A DNA stretch of 57,874 nucleotides from an uncultured cyanobacterium (GTDB lineage: Bacteria > Cyanobacteriota > Cyanobacteriia > Cyanobacteriales > Chroococcidiopsidaceae), in assembly GCA_946221495.1 (NCBI GenBank), contig CAMIFA010000007.1, positions 1-57,874 of the forward strand. Direction: 5' to 3'. The notes beneath the pieces were generated by a model, which had not been told where the DNA came from, made no database searches, and saw only the letters and a program-made list of their open reading frames with translations. This document shows, one piece after another, positions 26,507-35,287 of this stretch (its first letter is position 1; every line of letters begins with the position of its first letter). A program made the position numbers and the translations under genes.

Positions 26507-29098
26507 ATGACAACGTCTCAGGAGAGGATTATCCCGACTGATCTGCGTAACGAGATGTCGCGGTCTTACCTCGAATACGCGATGAGCGTAATTGTAGGTC
26601 GGGCGCTGCCAGATGCCAGGGATGGTCTGAAACCTGTGCATCGTCGCATTCTCTACGCAATGCACGAACTAGGATTAACGGCAGATCGTCCGTTTCGTAA
26701 GTGTGCCAGGGTAGTGGGGGAAGTGCTGGGTAAATATCACCCGCATGGAGATACGGCAGTATACGATGCCTTGGTGCGGATGGCGCAGGATTTTTCGATG
26801 CGCGATCCTTTAATTAACGGGCATGGTAACTTTGGCTCGATAGACAACGATCCGCCAGCTGCGATGCGATATACAGAATGTCGTTTGCAAGCATTGACGG
26901 GTGATGCAATGCTGCGCGACATTGAATCGGAAACTGTAGACTTTACCGATAACTTTGACGGTTCGCAGCAAGAACCCTTAGTTTTACCTGCACGTATCCC
27001 GCAACTGTTACTCAATGGCTCATCTGGGATTGCTGTAGGGATGGCGACGAATATTCCACCGCATAATTTAGGCGAGTTAATCGATGGCTTAGTAGCACTG
27101 ATCCACAACCCAGAGATTACTGATACCCAGTTAATGCAGCATATCCCAGGTCCCGACTTTCCTACAGGTGGGCAAATATTAGGAACAGCAGCAATTCGCG
27201 AAGCTTATACTACTGGACGCGGTTCGATTACAATGCGCGGGGTAGCTGAAATTGAGACTATCCAACAACGTAGTCGTCCGGAACGCGAAGCGATCATAAT
27301 TACGCAGTTGCCTTACCAAACGAATAAGGCGGCGCTGATTGAAAAGATCGCGGAAATGGTGAACGAAAAGCGCTTAGAGGGAATTGCAGACATTCGGGAT
27401 GAAAGCGATCGCGATGGGATGCGAGTCGTGATTGAACTGAAACGCGATGCTTATCCCCGCGTAGTGCTAAATAACCTTTACAAGCAGACACCCCTACAAG
27501 CGAACTTCGGCGCGAATATGCTGGCGATTGTGAACGGGGAACCCCAGCTATTAACCTTAAAGCAGTTCTTAAATGTCTTTTTGGACTTCCGCATTGACGC
27601 GATTATTAGAAGAACACGCTACGAACTCCGGAAAGCTGAAGAAAGAGATCATCTGCTGCAAGGGCTACTAATTGCTCTAGCGCACTTAGACGAGATTATT
27701 CATTTAATTCGTCATGCTGCGGATACGCCAACGGCAAAAACTGGGTTAATTACTCAATACGGACTTTCGGAAGCCCAAGCAGATGCAATTTTACAGATGC
27801 AACTGCGGCGTTTAACTGCCTTGGAAGCAGAGAAGATTCGCTTAGAACACGACGAATTACAAGCGCAGATTGCAGATTTGCAAGATATTTTGGCGCGACG
27901 CGATCGCATTTTACAAATTATCGAAACCGAAGTCAGCCAAATAAAAACTACCTACGCTACACCGCGACGCACGGTAATTGAACCAGCAGAAGGTGAAATT
28001 GGTGATATTGACTTAATTGCCAATGAAAAAGCCTTAATTTTACTAACCGAGCAAGGTTATATCAAACGGATGCCAGTTAGTACCTTTGAAGCGCAAAGCC
28101 GCGCCACCAGAGGGAAAGCCGGAACGCGGATGAAAGAAGATGATGGCGTTGAGCATTTTTTGACTTGCTGCGATCATGACAGCGTTTTATTCTTTAGCGA
28201 TCGCGGTGTAGTTTACTGCCTCAAAGCATATCAAATTCCCGTCGGTTCGCGCACCAGCAGGGGTGTACCAATTGTGCAAATGCTACCTATCCCCCGCGAG
28301 GAGAAAATTACCTCGGTTGTCCCAGTCAGCGAATTTACTAGCGATGAATATCTAGTAATGCTGACCAAGAAAGGTTATATCAAAAAAACTGAGTTAGCAG
28401 CTTTTAGCAATATTCGGGCTAATGGCTTGATTGCAATTTCTCTAGAAGAAGGCGATCAATTACGTTGGGTGCGACGGGCGCGGGTAGAAGATAGTATCAT
28501 CATTGGCTCTCGCTATGGCATGGCGATTCACTTTAGAACTAGTAACGAGCAGTTGCGTCCTTTAGGTAGAGCTACACGCGGCGTAAGAGCAATGAAACTG
28601 CGTGATGGCGATGAATTAATTGGCATGGATATTTTGCCTAGTTCAATTCTGGCAACGTTGAATACAGTTGAAGATATTAGCGACGCTGAAGTTGAAGATA
28701 TCGAGATTGACGATATCGAGACGGAAGAATCAACCGATGTAGCTGAACAAAACGGTCAAGGTCCTTGGGTGTTGATTGTGACAATGAACGGCTATGGCAA
28801 GCGAGTTCCAGTTTCCCAGTTCAAGTTATACAATCGGGCGACAAAAGGCAAAATTGCTACTAAGTTCAAATCGCGTAAAGTTCAAGACAAGCTAGCAGCG
28901 CTACGCATTGTCAACGAAGACGATGAATTGATGATGATCACAAGTCGTGGCATTATTATCCGTCAATCTGTAAATGCGATTTCTCCGCAATCTCGGTCAG
29001 CAACCGGAGTACGAGTGCAGCGTCTGGATGAAGATGATGCGATCGCAGCTGTTGCTTTAGTTCCCCCTACTACAGGTGATGAAGAAGAGTCTGAGTAA
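26507..29098 (+). CDS. gyrA: DNA gyrase subunit A
   Basis: 863 residues, normal GyrA size. The breakage-reunion domain carries RALPDARDGLKPVHRRILYA (~33-52), the quinolone-determining region GKYHPHGDTAVYDALVRMAQ (~75-94) and the catalytic tyrosine in AAMRYTECRL (~125). The C-terminal beta-pinwheel follows with ATRGKAGTR in place of the classical GyrA box. An acidic insertion at ~725-750 (AEVEDIEIDDIETEESTD) lies between pinwheel blades. With GyrB it introduces negative supercoils using ATP. The 3' end overlaps the lnt frame by ~23 bp. Confidence 0.95.
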   Translation: MTTSQERIIPTDLRNEMSRSYLEYAMSVIVGRALPDARDGLKPVHRRILYAMHELGLTADRPFRKCARVVGEVLGKYHPHGDTAVYDALVRMAQDFSMRDPLINGHGNFGSIDNDPPAAMRYTECRLQALTGDAMLRDIESETVDFTDNFDGSQQEPLVLPARIPQLLLNGSSGIAVGMATNIPPHNLGELIDGLVALIHNPEITDTQLMQHIPGPDFPTGGQILGTAAIREAYTTGRGSITMRGVAEIETIQQRSRPEREAIIITQLPYQTNKAALIEKIAEMVNEKRLEGIADIRDESDRDGMRVVIELKRDAYPRVVLNNLYKQTPLQANFGANMLAIVNGEPQLLTLKQFLNVFLDFRIDAIIRRTRYELRKAEERDHLLQGLLIALAHLDEIIHLIRHAADTPTAKTGLITQYGLSEAQADAILQMQLRRLTALEAEKIRLEHDELQAQIADLQDILARRDRILQIIETEVSQIKTTYATPRRTVIEPAEGEIGDIDLIANEKALILLTEQGYIKRMPVSTFEAQSRATRGKAGTRMKEDDGVEHFLTCCDHDSVLFFSDRGVVYCLKAYQIPVGSRTSRGVPIVQMLPIPREEKITSVVPVSEFTSDEYLVMLTKKGYIKKTELAAFSNIRANGLIAISLEEGDQLRWVRRARVEDSIIIGSRYGMAIHFRTSNEQLRPLGRATRGVRAMKLRDGDELIGMDILPSSILATLNTVEDISDAEVEDIEIDDIETEESTDVAEQNGQGPWVLIVTMNGYGKRVPVSQFKLYNRATKGKIATKFKSRKVQDKLAALRIVNEDDELMMITSRGIIIRQSVNAISPQSRSATGVRVQRLDEDDAIAAVALVPPTTGDEEESE

Positions 29099-30749
29099 AA
29101 GGGACAAGGAGACAAGGGGACAAGGGGACAAGGGGAATAGACCTCATTTTTCCCCTACTTTTGGGAGAAGCCTTACCTTACCCCTCATTATTGCCTTAGC
29201 CAGTGGCATTTTGATGGGGTTGACTGTTGCGCCTGTGGGTGCGTGGTTTCTTGCCTGGATCGCCTTAGCTCCCTTGTGGGTATTAGTAGTTCAATCTCCA
29301 AAACAAGAAAAGCATCTTCTCCCCATGTCGTCCCTCCTGTGGGGCATTGGTTATCACGGTGTAGCGGTGTCGTGGATTACGGGAATTCACCCGATGACTT
29401 GGATGGGGGTTCCCTGGCTTGCTAGTTTGGCGATCGCGCTTTTTTGTTGGGTGTTCCTTAGTCTCTGGGGAGCTGCTTTAGTTGCTGTTTGGGCAGTTGG
29501 CATGAGCATTTTTACTCAAAGAGTTAGTGTTTTTGCCCGTGTCTTGATTGGTGTTGCTTTATGGTGTGGTTTAGAAAGTCTTTGGAGTGCAGGTGCGCTG
29601 TGGTGGACTTCTCTTTCTTACACCCAAAGTCCTCATAATTTAGTTATTTTGCATTTAGGTCAACTTTCTGGTGCTAGCACTGTTACAGCAGCTTTGGTTG
29701 CAGTTAATGGCTTAATCGCGGAAGCGTGGATAGAAGCACAATCAAGAGAAAAAAAACTGTCTTTTGCCTCTTGCCTCTTGCCTCTTGCCTCTTGCCTCTT
29801 GCTGCACCTGATTGGGTTTGGGTTATATAGCCGTCCCTTGGTTGAGCCTCCAGAGGCGGCTTTGAAGGTGGGGATTATTCAAGGTAATGTCCCTAATGAA
29901 ATTAAGCTGTATCCAGAGGGTTGGCGACGTGCTTTAGAAGGATACACTAGCGGTTATCGCACTTTGGCGGATCAAGGGGTAGATGCGGTTTTAACACCGG
30001 AAGGAGCTTTGCCATTTTTCCAAAGTGATTTGATGCGTAGCTCTTTTGTGTCGGCAGTTAAAGAAAAAGGCGTTGTTGCTTGGATTGGAGCGTTTGGAGA
30101 TCAAGGGAGCCAGCGCCGTGCGGGGGTTCCCCCCGTTGAGGCGACTGGCGTAAGCAGTTATACAAATAGTTTGTTTACAATTACTGGCACTGGAGAGATT
30201 TTTAGTCGCTACAACAAAGTAAAGTTAGTGCCTCTAGGTGAATATATTCCTTTTGAGCAATTTTTAGGAAGTTTAATTAATCGGCTTTCGCCTTTAGAAG
30301 CTCACCTAGTTGCTGGACAGCCAAACCAAGTTTTTGATACACCTTTTGGGAGGGCGATCGCCAGTATTTGTTATGAGTCTGCCTTTGGTTCACATTTACG
30401 CCGTCAAGCAGCCAAGGGTGGTGAGTTTATCCTTAGTGCTGCTAATAATGCCCACTACAGCGCTGCTATGCCTGCCCAACATCATGCCCAAGATGTGATG
30501 CGAGCAATTGAGAGCGATCGCTGGGCAGTACGAGCTACTAATACTGGGTATTCTGGCATTGTTGCTCCGCACGGCAACACAAGGTGGATATCTCGACTTA
30601 ATATTTACGAGTTGCATACTGCAACAATTTACCGACGTAAAACGCAGACTTTATATGTGCGTTGGGGCGATTGGCTAACACCATTATTGTTGGTATTGGC
30701 TGCTTTAGCCCGGGGGAGGGATACAAGTTTGAGAGGAAATCCTCGATAA
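29076..30749 (+). CDS. lnt: Apolipoprotein N-acyltransferase
   Basis: 557 residues, somewhat long. N-terminal half: about 6-7 membrane segments; C-terminal half: nitrilase-like domain with catalytic Glu in LTPEGALPFF, Lys in YNKVKLVPLGEYIPF and Cys in ASICYESAFG. It adds the third acyl chain to lipoproteins on the outer face of the plasma membrane. The frame opens with GTG at 29076 (or ATG 29079) inside gyrA, and the first ~30 residues (SKRDKETRGQGDKG...) come from STRR DNA. A second STRR encodes SFASCLLPLASCLLLHLI in a membrane segment, and a palindromic repeat encodes QRRAGVPPVEATG within the nitrilase domain. The extra length is thus repeat-derived. The true start could lie after the first STRR. 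Confidence 0.92.
   Translation: MMKKSLSKRDKETRGQGDKGNRPHFSPTFGRSLTLPLIIALASGILMGLTVAPVGAWFLAWIALAPLWVLVVQSPKQEKHLLPMSSLLWGIGYHGVAVSWITGIHPMTWMGVPWLASLAIALFCWVFLSLWGAALVAVWAVGMSIFTQRVSVFARVLIGVALWCGLESLWSAGALWWTSLSYTQSPHNLVILHLGQLSGASTVTAALVAVNGLIAEAWIEAQSREKKLSFASCLLPLASCLLLHLIGFGLYSRPLVEPPEAALKVGIIQGNVPNEIKLYPEGWRRALEGYTSGYRTLADQGVDAVLTPEGALPFFQSDLMRSSFVSAVKEKGVVAWIGAFGDQGSQRRAGVPPVEATGVSSYTNSLFTITGTGEIFSRYNKVKLVPLGEYIPFEQFLGSLINRLSPLEAHLVAGQPNQVFDTPFGRAIASICYESAFGSHLRRQAAKGGEFILSAANNAHYSAAMPAQHHAQDVMRAIESDRWAVRATNTGYSGIVAPHGNTRWISRLNIYELHTATIYRRKTQTLYVRWGDWLTPLLLVLAALARGRDTSLRGNPR
29101..29136. repeat. STRR tract (GGGACAAGGAGACAAGG) at the lnt N-terminus
   Basis: Heptads GGACAAG/GAGACAA immediately after the gyrA stop, open in the lnt frame. 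Confidence 0.85.
29764..29802. repeat. STRR tract (TTGCCTC heptads) inside lnt
   Basis: Five nearly perfect TTGCCTC units. Because 7 is not a multiple of 3 each unit is read in a new frame, yet the result (FASCLLPLASCLLL) is hydrophobic and fits a membrane helix. Confidence 0.9.
30109..30149. repeat. Palindromic repeat inside lnt
   Basis: GCCAG (30109) and CTGGC (30145-30149) bound a GC-rich imperfect palindrome with a GGGGGTTCCCCCC centre. It resembles palindromic dispersed repeats common in cyanobacterial spacers but is in frame here. Confidence 0.7.
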
Positions 30750-30855
30750 TTAACTAAGAATTTAATCAGATGTTACTGCTTTTACGCCGGAGTAGGCAAC
30801 GCTCCAGACAAGTTCCTTTACACCATTAGTATTGACATAATGCTCAATAAAGTGT

Positions 30856-31770
30856 ATGGTTCACCTCCCCCCCGCGATGGATTCTGCATTTGAAGCTCTG
30901 CTGATTTATTTAAGGCAAAGTCATAATTTTGATTTCACTGCTTATAAGCGTCCTAGCTTAATGCGCCGAGTGCAGCACCGGATGCAGATGATTAAAATTG
31001 GTAGCTACAGCGATTACGACGAGTATATAAAGGCAAATCCCCAAGAGTTTAATTGCCTGTTCAGCACAATTGAGATCAACGTTACTAGCTTTTTTAGGGA
31101 TATCAACGCCTGGAAGTATATTGCAGGCTCAATTATTCCCCGGATTATTGCAAGTAAGGCAGCGAACGAACAAATTAGGGTGTGGAATGCCGGATGTGCC
31201 TCTGGAGAAGAAACCTACACTCTAGCGATTTTACTAGCTGAAGCCCTTGGGGTAGAACAGTTTTGTGCGCGAGTCAAAATCTATAGTACAGATATAGACC
31301 AAGAAGCCCTCAGCCAAGCACGTCTTGGCAATTACTTCAGTCGTGAAATTGTTGGCATTTCCCCGACTTTTTTGCAAAAATACTTCGAGCAAGTTGATGA
31401 GCGCTACATCTTTAATCAAGACTTACGCAGATCGCTCGTCTTTGCGCGTCATAACATAATTGAAGATGCACCGATGTCGAAAATTGACTTACTGGTGTGC
31501 CGCAATGTCCTAATTTATCTCGATAGCGAATCTCAAACTAAAGCTTTGGCACGTTTTCACTTTAGTCTCAGAAACAATGGCTTTCTGTTTCTAGGTACAT
31601 CAGAAATGTTACCTGCTCACACTAATTTTTTCACTTCAATAAACCTACAGCAGCGCGTTTTTACTAAAGTACCAAAGAGTGATACGAATCAACGTTCGCT
31701 GCACAAGGCTCTAAGTTCACAGCACAAAGACAGATTAAGTAATAGCAGCAGAAGTAAGAGTGAGATGTAA
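30856..31770 (+). CDS. CheR-type protein-glutamate O-methyltransferase
   Basis: 304 residues. Helical N-terminal domain (LIYLRQSHNFDFTAYKRPSL), then a SAM-dependent methyltransferase domain: RVWNAGCASGEETYTLAIL (~118-136, SAM loop), YSTDIDQEALSQARLG, DLLVCRNVLIYLD and FLFLGTSEML. It transfers methyl groups to glutamates of chemoreceptor-type proteins. The gene is separate; no cheB, receptor or PAS domain is nearby, so its target is unknown. The C-terminal ~30 residues are Ser/Lys-rich. ATG at 30856; upstream C-rich sequence. Confidence 0.9.
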   Translation: MVHLPPAMDSAFEALLIYLRQSHNFDFTAYKRPSLMRRVQHRMQMIKIGSYSDYDEYIKANPQEFNCLFSTIEINVTSFFRDINAWKYIAGSIIPRIIASKAANEQIRVWNAGCASGEETYTLAILLAEALGVEQFCARVKIYSTDIDQEALSQARLGNYFSREIVGISPTFLQKYFEQVDERYIFNQDLRRSLVFARHNIIEDAPMSKIDLLVCRNVLIYLDSESQTKALARFHFSLRNNGFLFLGTSEMLPAHTNFFTSINLQQRVFTKVPKSDTNQRSLHKALSSQHKDRLSNSSRSKSEM

Positions 31771-31797
31771 ACCCAGTGTCCAAATGTAACTTAGGAA

Positions 31798-32688
31798 TCA
31801 AGAACTTTCTGGGAAGGCTAGCAGGTGTTTGGCAGTAAGTTCAGGCTGTTCAAGTTGCGGGACATGACCACAATTCTTCAGCCAAATTAGCTGAGAGTGG
31901 GCGATCGCGCTTTTAAATTTCATTGCATCCCCAATGCCTAAAGTTTCATCAGCTTCACTCCATAAAATCAGCGTTGGTTGCTTAATTTGAGCAATTTTAT
32001 CTACCAATTCACTATAACCACCACTTTTCATAAAGGCGATCATCGCTGCGTCCCAACGCGGCATTTCTAGATGCAACAGAGAACATTTTATCGCTTCAAT
32101 CGCGCTTGGTTCTAAGTTGCCAAAGGTACTACCAAGAAACAATGCCTGGAGTTTGCGTTGCCGCCAATATTCTACTGCTAGGTAGTCCAGGGGAGGAAAT
32201 AATAATTTACCAAGGGGGAAGTCACCACTAAAGCCGACGCTATTAATCAGAATTAGTTGTTTAACCGCGTCGGGATAAGTAAGGGTAAAGTCAATTGCTG
32301 TCGCGCCTCCCATCGAAGCACCTACTAGAGTCAGTGGTTGGTTGATTAAAGTTTTCCAGAAATGGTAGAGATGGATGTTTATTGCAGTTGGGTTGTAGGG
32401 GATATCTGCAATCCTTTCAGTAAAGCCAAATCCTAATAAATCAACTGCCCACGTTTCATTATGGGCTGCAAGTAGCGGTATCAGGCTGCGAAACTCTAAA
32501 ACGGAACTATCAAAGCCATGAAGTAGCAAAATAGGTGTGCCGCCTGTACCCTGATGAACATACGCGGTGGCAATAGGTTGTTGACTCAGAGGAGTAGCAA
32601 TTAACTGGCGCTGAATACTTTGGGCGAGAGTAATAGAGGCAGGTTCTTTAAGGAGATTAACGTCAGACGGTAAAAATGAAGCAAACAT
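31798..32688 (-). CDS. Alpha/beta-fold hydrolase
   Basis: 296 residues. Oxyanion region LLLHGFDSSVLEFRSLI (~54-70), nucleophile elbow VGASMGGATAIDF (Ser ~124), catalytic Asp in LILWSEADETLGI (~245) and His in LKNCGHVPQLEQP (~277). This is the usual esterase/hydrolase triad. Conserved cyanobacterial members exist but the substrate is unknown. The ATG is followed upstream by an STRR tract and a MITE copy, so the promoter must lie within or beyond repeats. Confidence 0.92.
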   Translation of the reverse strand: MFASFLPSDVNLLKEPASITLAQSIQRQLIATPLSQQPIATAYVHQGTGGTPILLLHGFDSSVLEFRSLIPLLAAHNETWAVDLLGFGFTERIADIPYNPTAINIHLYHFWKTLINQPLTLVGASMGGATAIDFTLTYPDAVKQLILINSVGFSGDFPLGKLLFPPLDYLAVEYWRQRKLQALFLGSTFGNLEPSAIEAIKCSLLHLEMPRWDAAMIAFMKSGGYSELVDKIAQIKQPTLILWSEADETLGIGDAMKFKSAIAHSQLIWLKNCGHVPQLEQPELTAKHLLAFPESS

Positions 32689-32692
32689 ATTT

Positions 32693-32745
32693 AAGAGGCA
32701 AGAGGCGAGAGGCGAGAGGCGAGAGGTGAGAGGCGAGAGGCGAGG
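32693..32745. repeat. Intergenic STRR tract (GAGGCGA heptads)
   Basis: Seven GAGGCGA/GAGGCAA/GAGGTGA units just upstream of the hydrolase start codon, the complement-type relative of the TTGCCTC tract inside lnt. Confidence 0.9.
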
Positions 32746-32747
32746 AA

Positions 32748-32883
32748 TATAGCAATCCCATCTAAGTTGTGAAAGTTATTTTTAAACGAACCGCCTTCAC
32801 GAAGTGTAGCGACAGCGTTTAGCCGCCAAAAACGCCAAGGAAGGAAGAAAGAGAGGGTTTTACGAATATTTAGGACTGCTATA
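32748..32883. mobile_element. MITE-like element, TATAGCAATCC ends (copy B)
   Basis: 136 bp with TATAGCAATCC / GGACTGCTATA ends, the same as 11969-12081 plus a nested ~26-bp insert (TTCACGAAGTGTAGCGACAG) also found in the copy at 48859-48992. Confidence 0.87.
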
Positions 32884-32892
32884 TAACCTTTA

Positions 32893-34062
32893 TTAATTAA
32901 CTATTTTGATTTTACTGGCGGCAATACTTGCTTTTTCTCGCGCTTCTTCAATATCAATTCCTCTAGCTAAAGCTACTCCCATTCTGCGGTGTGGACGTGA
33001 ATCAGGTTTACCAAATAATCTGACATCTACATCTTTTTCTAATAAGGCATCAGCTACACCTTGATAACAAATAGAATCCAAATATTCGTCGGCTAAAATA
33101 ACTGCACTAGCTGAGGCTCCTAACTGTTCTATATAAGGTATTGGTAAACCTAAAACTGCTCTTAAGTGTAATTCAAACTCATTAAGATTTTGCGAAATGA
33201 GCGTTACCATTCCCGTGTCATGAGGTCTAGGAGAAAGTTCCGAGAAAATAACTTCTTCTTTGGTAATAAAAAACTCTACACCAAATATTCCGGCTCCACC
33301 TAAAGCATTAGTAACTTTTTGGGCGATCGCTTGAGCTTCCAATAATAGTTGCTCGGGAACTATAGCAGGCTGCCAAGATTCTTGATAATCTCCTCTTTCT
33401 TGACGATGACCAATAGGAGAACAAAAAATTGTCGGTGCATTCCACTGTTTAATTGTTAGTAAAGTAATTTCTATTTCAAAGTCGATAAACTCCTCTACAA
33501 TAATTTTTTGACTATCGCCTCTAGAACCTGCGATCGCATAATTCCAAGCTTTTTCCACTTCATTAAGATTATTTACAACAGATTGACCTTTGCCTGATGA
33601 TGACATTACTGGTTTAACTACATTCGGAAAGCCAATTTGCTGAGAGGCAGAAATTAATTCATCTATTGTTATTGCATAAGCATATTTAGCAGTTCTAATT
33701 CCTAGCTCTTGATGAGCGAGTTCTCGGATGCGATCGCGGTTCATTGTGTAGTTAGTTGCAGCCGCAGTCGGAATAACAATAATTCCTCTTTGTTCAAACT
33801 CAATAAGTTTCTCAGTTCTAATTGCTTCAATTTCCGGAATAATAAAATCAGGTTGATGTTTTTGAACAATATTTTCTAAGTCATCTGCATTTAGCATTGA
33901 AATAACTTCAAAATCATCAGCAACTTGCATAGCCGGAGCATTTGGATAACGGTCAACAGCAATAACATAGTTACCCAGACGTTTAGCAGCAATTACAAAT
34001 TCTTTGCCTAGCTCTCCTGAGCCTAGCAACATAAATTTTTGCGGTAATTTGATGGAATTCAT
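32893..34062 (-). CDS. purT: Formate-dependent phosphoribosylglycinamide formyltransferase (PurT)
   Basis: 389 residues, the standard PurT length. It converts GAR plus formate plus ATP to FGAR in purine synthesis. Visible: FMLLGSGELGKEFVIAAKRL (~11-30), the ATP-grasp loop KPVMSSSGKGQS (~153-164), GGAGIFGVEFFI (~265-276), ELSPRPHDTGMVTLISQ (~284-300) and RRMGVALARG at the end. The folate-independent route lets formate serve directly. The gene stands alone with spacers on both sides. Confidence 0.96.
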   Translation of the reverse strand: MNSIKLPQKFMLLGSGELGKEFVIAAKRLGNYVIAVDRYPNAPAMQVADDFEVISMLNADDLENIVQKHQPDFIIPEIEAIRTEKLIEFEQRGIIVIPTAAATNYTMNRDRIRELAHQELGIRTAKYAYAITIDELISASQQIGFPNVVKPVMSSSGKGQSVVNNLNEVEKAWNYAIAGSRGDSQKIIVEEFIDFEIEITLLTIKQWNAPTIFCSPIGHRQERGDYQESWQPAIVPEQLLLEAQAIAQKVTNALGGAGIFGVEFFITKEEVIFSELSPRPHDTGMVTLISQNLNEFELHLRAVLGLPIPYIEQLGASASAVILADEYLDSICYQGVADALLEKDVDVRLFGKPDSRPHRRMGVALARGIDIEEAREKASIAASKIKIVN

Positions 34063-34295
34063 ATAAAGTTCAAATATTGAGCAAATTTATTTTAAAACGT
34101 AGCCGAACAGTAATTACACGATTTAAATTATGACCATCCTGAGTGTTCAGATATCCTGGGATCTAGTTTGAGTAAGAGACAAGGAACTTACAGGCGTTAA
34201 GTAGTTAATCCGGTTACGTTCAGTCTGAGTGGATGCGGAACAGTTGATACAGGGAAAGTATCAATTAAAGAAATCGTAATTCTAAAACAAGCTAT

Positions 34296-35153
34296 ATGCG
34301 TAGGATAGCTCGATTCATTTTGAACTTCGCCATTGGATTTCTGCTTTTATTGGTTTGTTCGCTTGGTTTTTTGCTAGTTTCTCATGCTCCAATGCCCTTA
34401 AACGGTAGCATCGCTCGTGTTCAGATTGGTCAAGATAGTTCAGCCGTTCACATTCCTGGTTATGAATTTTCTTGTACTAGAGGAAGTAAACTAAACTCAT
34501 GCGAAGTTATGTTGGCGAGTCGTTCTTTGGAAATTGCGATCGCTTATGCTGATCCTGAGTCAAAAAGGAATGCAATCAAATGTCAAGCTTTCTATGCAGG
34601 TCTAACTACGAATTGTACGACTGATTACGACTCTATTATCCTTGGGGGATGGCTACCACTTGTTACCATTCAAAGTAACTTAGGCTTAAGTAATCTGCAA
34701 TTGCGAGAGTTGCAGATACAAGCACTAGAGAAAAAAAACATTGTTTTGCAATTACCTGAAGACGATTTAGTGCTATTTGTAATCGGGATGGCGATCGCTA
34801 TTGGCTTGGTTGCTGCTGCATCCGGATGGCTATATTTCGGTAGATTCACAAAAGTAGTTGCCAGTATTTGCCTTGGTTTTGTGATGTATCGCGTCTATTG
34901 GAGCTGGCTTGGTAGGGTTCCATTCAATGTAATGTTGAAGTATGGAGTGAATACAGAGACTTGGATTCAGTACGTGGATTGGATTGCAATTGCGGCTGGA
35001 ATTACTACTAGCATCGCTACTACACGGTTACTTTGGTCACAGAGGAATCAATTGGCAAAGATATTTGTTTGCATCAGCAGTGGCTATGGAGCATTTACCG
35101 TATGTTGGTTCTTCTTCTTATATAGCCTGCTAGCACTTGGATATGCAGATTAA
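34296..35153 (+). CDS. Membrane protein of unknown function (285 aa)
   Basis: N-terminal membrane segment (~8-30, FILNFAIGFLLLLVCSLGFL), an extracytoplasmic region of ~120 residues with cysteines (FSCTRGSKLNSCEVM, IKCQAFYAGLTTNCTTD), which may form disulfides, then four hydrophobic segments (~160-180, 185-205, 230-245 and 258-283). No known domain is recognised. ATG start. It is separated from purT (divergent) by ~230 bp in which I see no repeats. Confidence 0.7.
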   Translation: MRRIARFILNFAIGFLLLLVCSLGFLLVSHAPMPLNGSIARVQIGQDSSAVHIPGYEFSCTRGSKLNSCEVMLASRSLEIAIAYADPESKRNAIKCQAFYAGLTTNCTTDYDSIILGGWLPLVTIQSNLGLSNLQLRELQIQALEKKNIVLQLPEDDLVLFVIGMAIAIGLVAAASGWLYFGRFTKVVASICLGFVMYRVYWSWLGRVPFNVMLKYGVNTETWIQYVDWIAIAAGITTSIATTRLLWSQRNQLAKIFVCISSGYGAFTVCWFFFLYSLLALGYAD

Positions 35154-35287
35154 GGGGTATCCTGATTTAAGGTAAAGCATAGTAAGTACAGCAGTTCAAC
35201 TCACACAGACACCATGCTAATTAGAGAGGTATTGCTCCTTAATTAGAAACTAATATCAAAATAGGTTTTTCAAGAAGTAGAACTACT

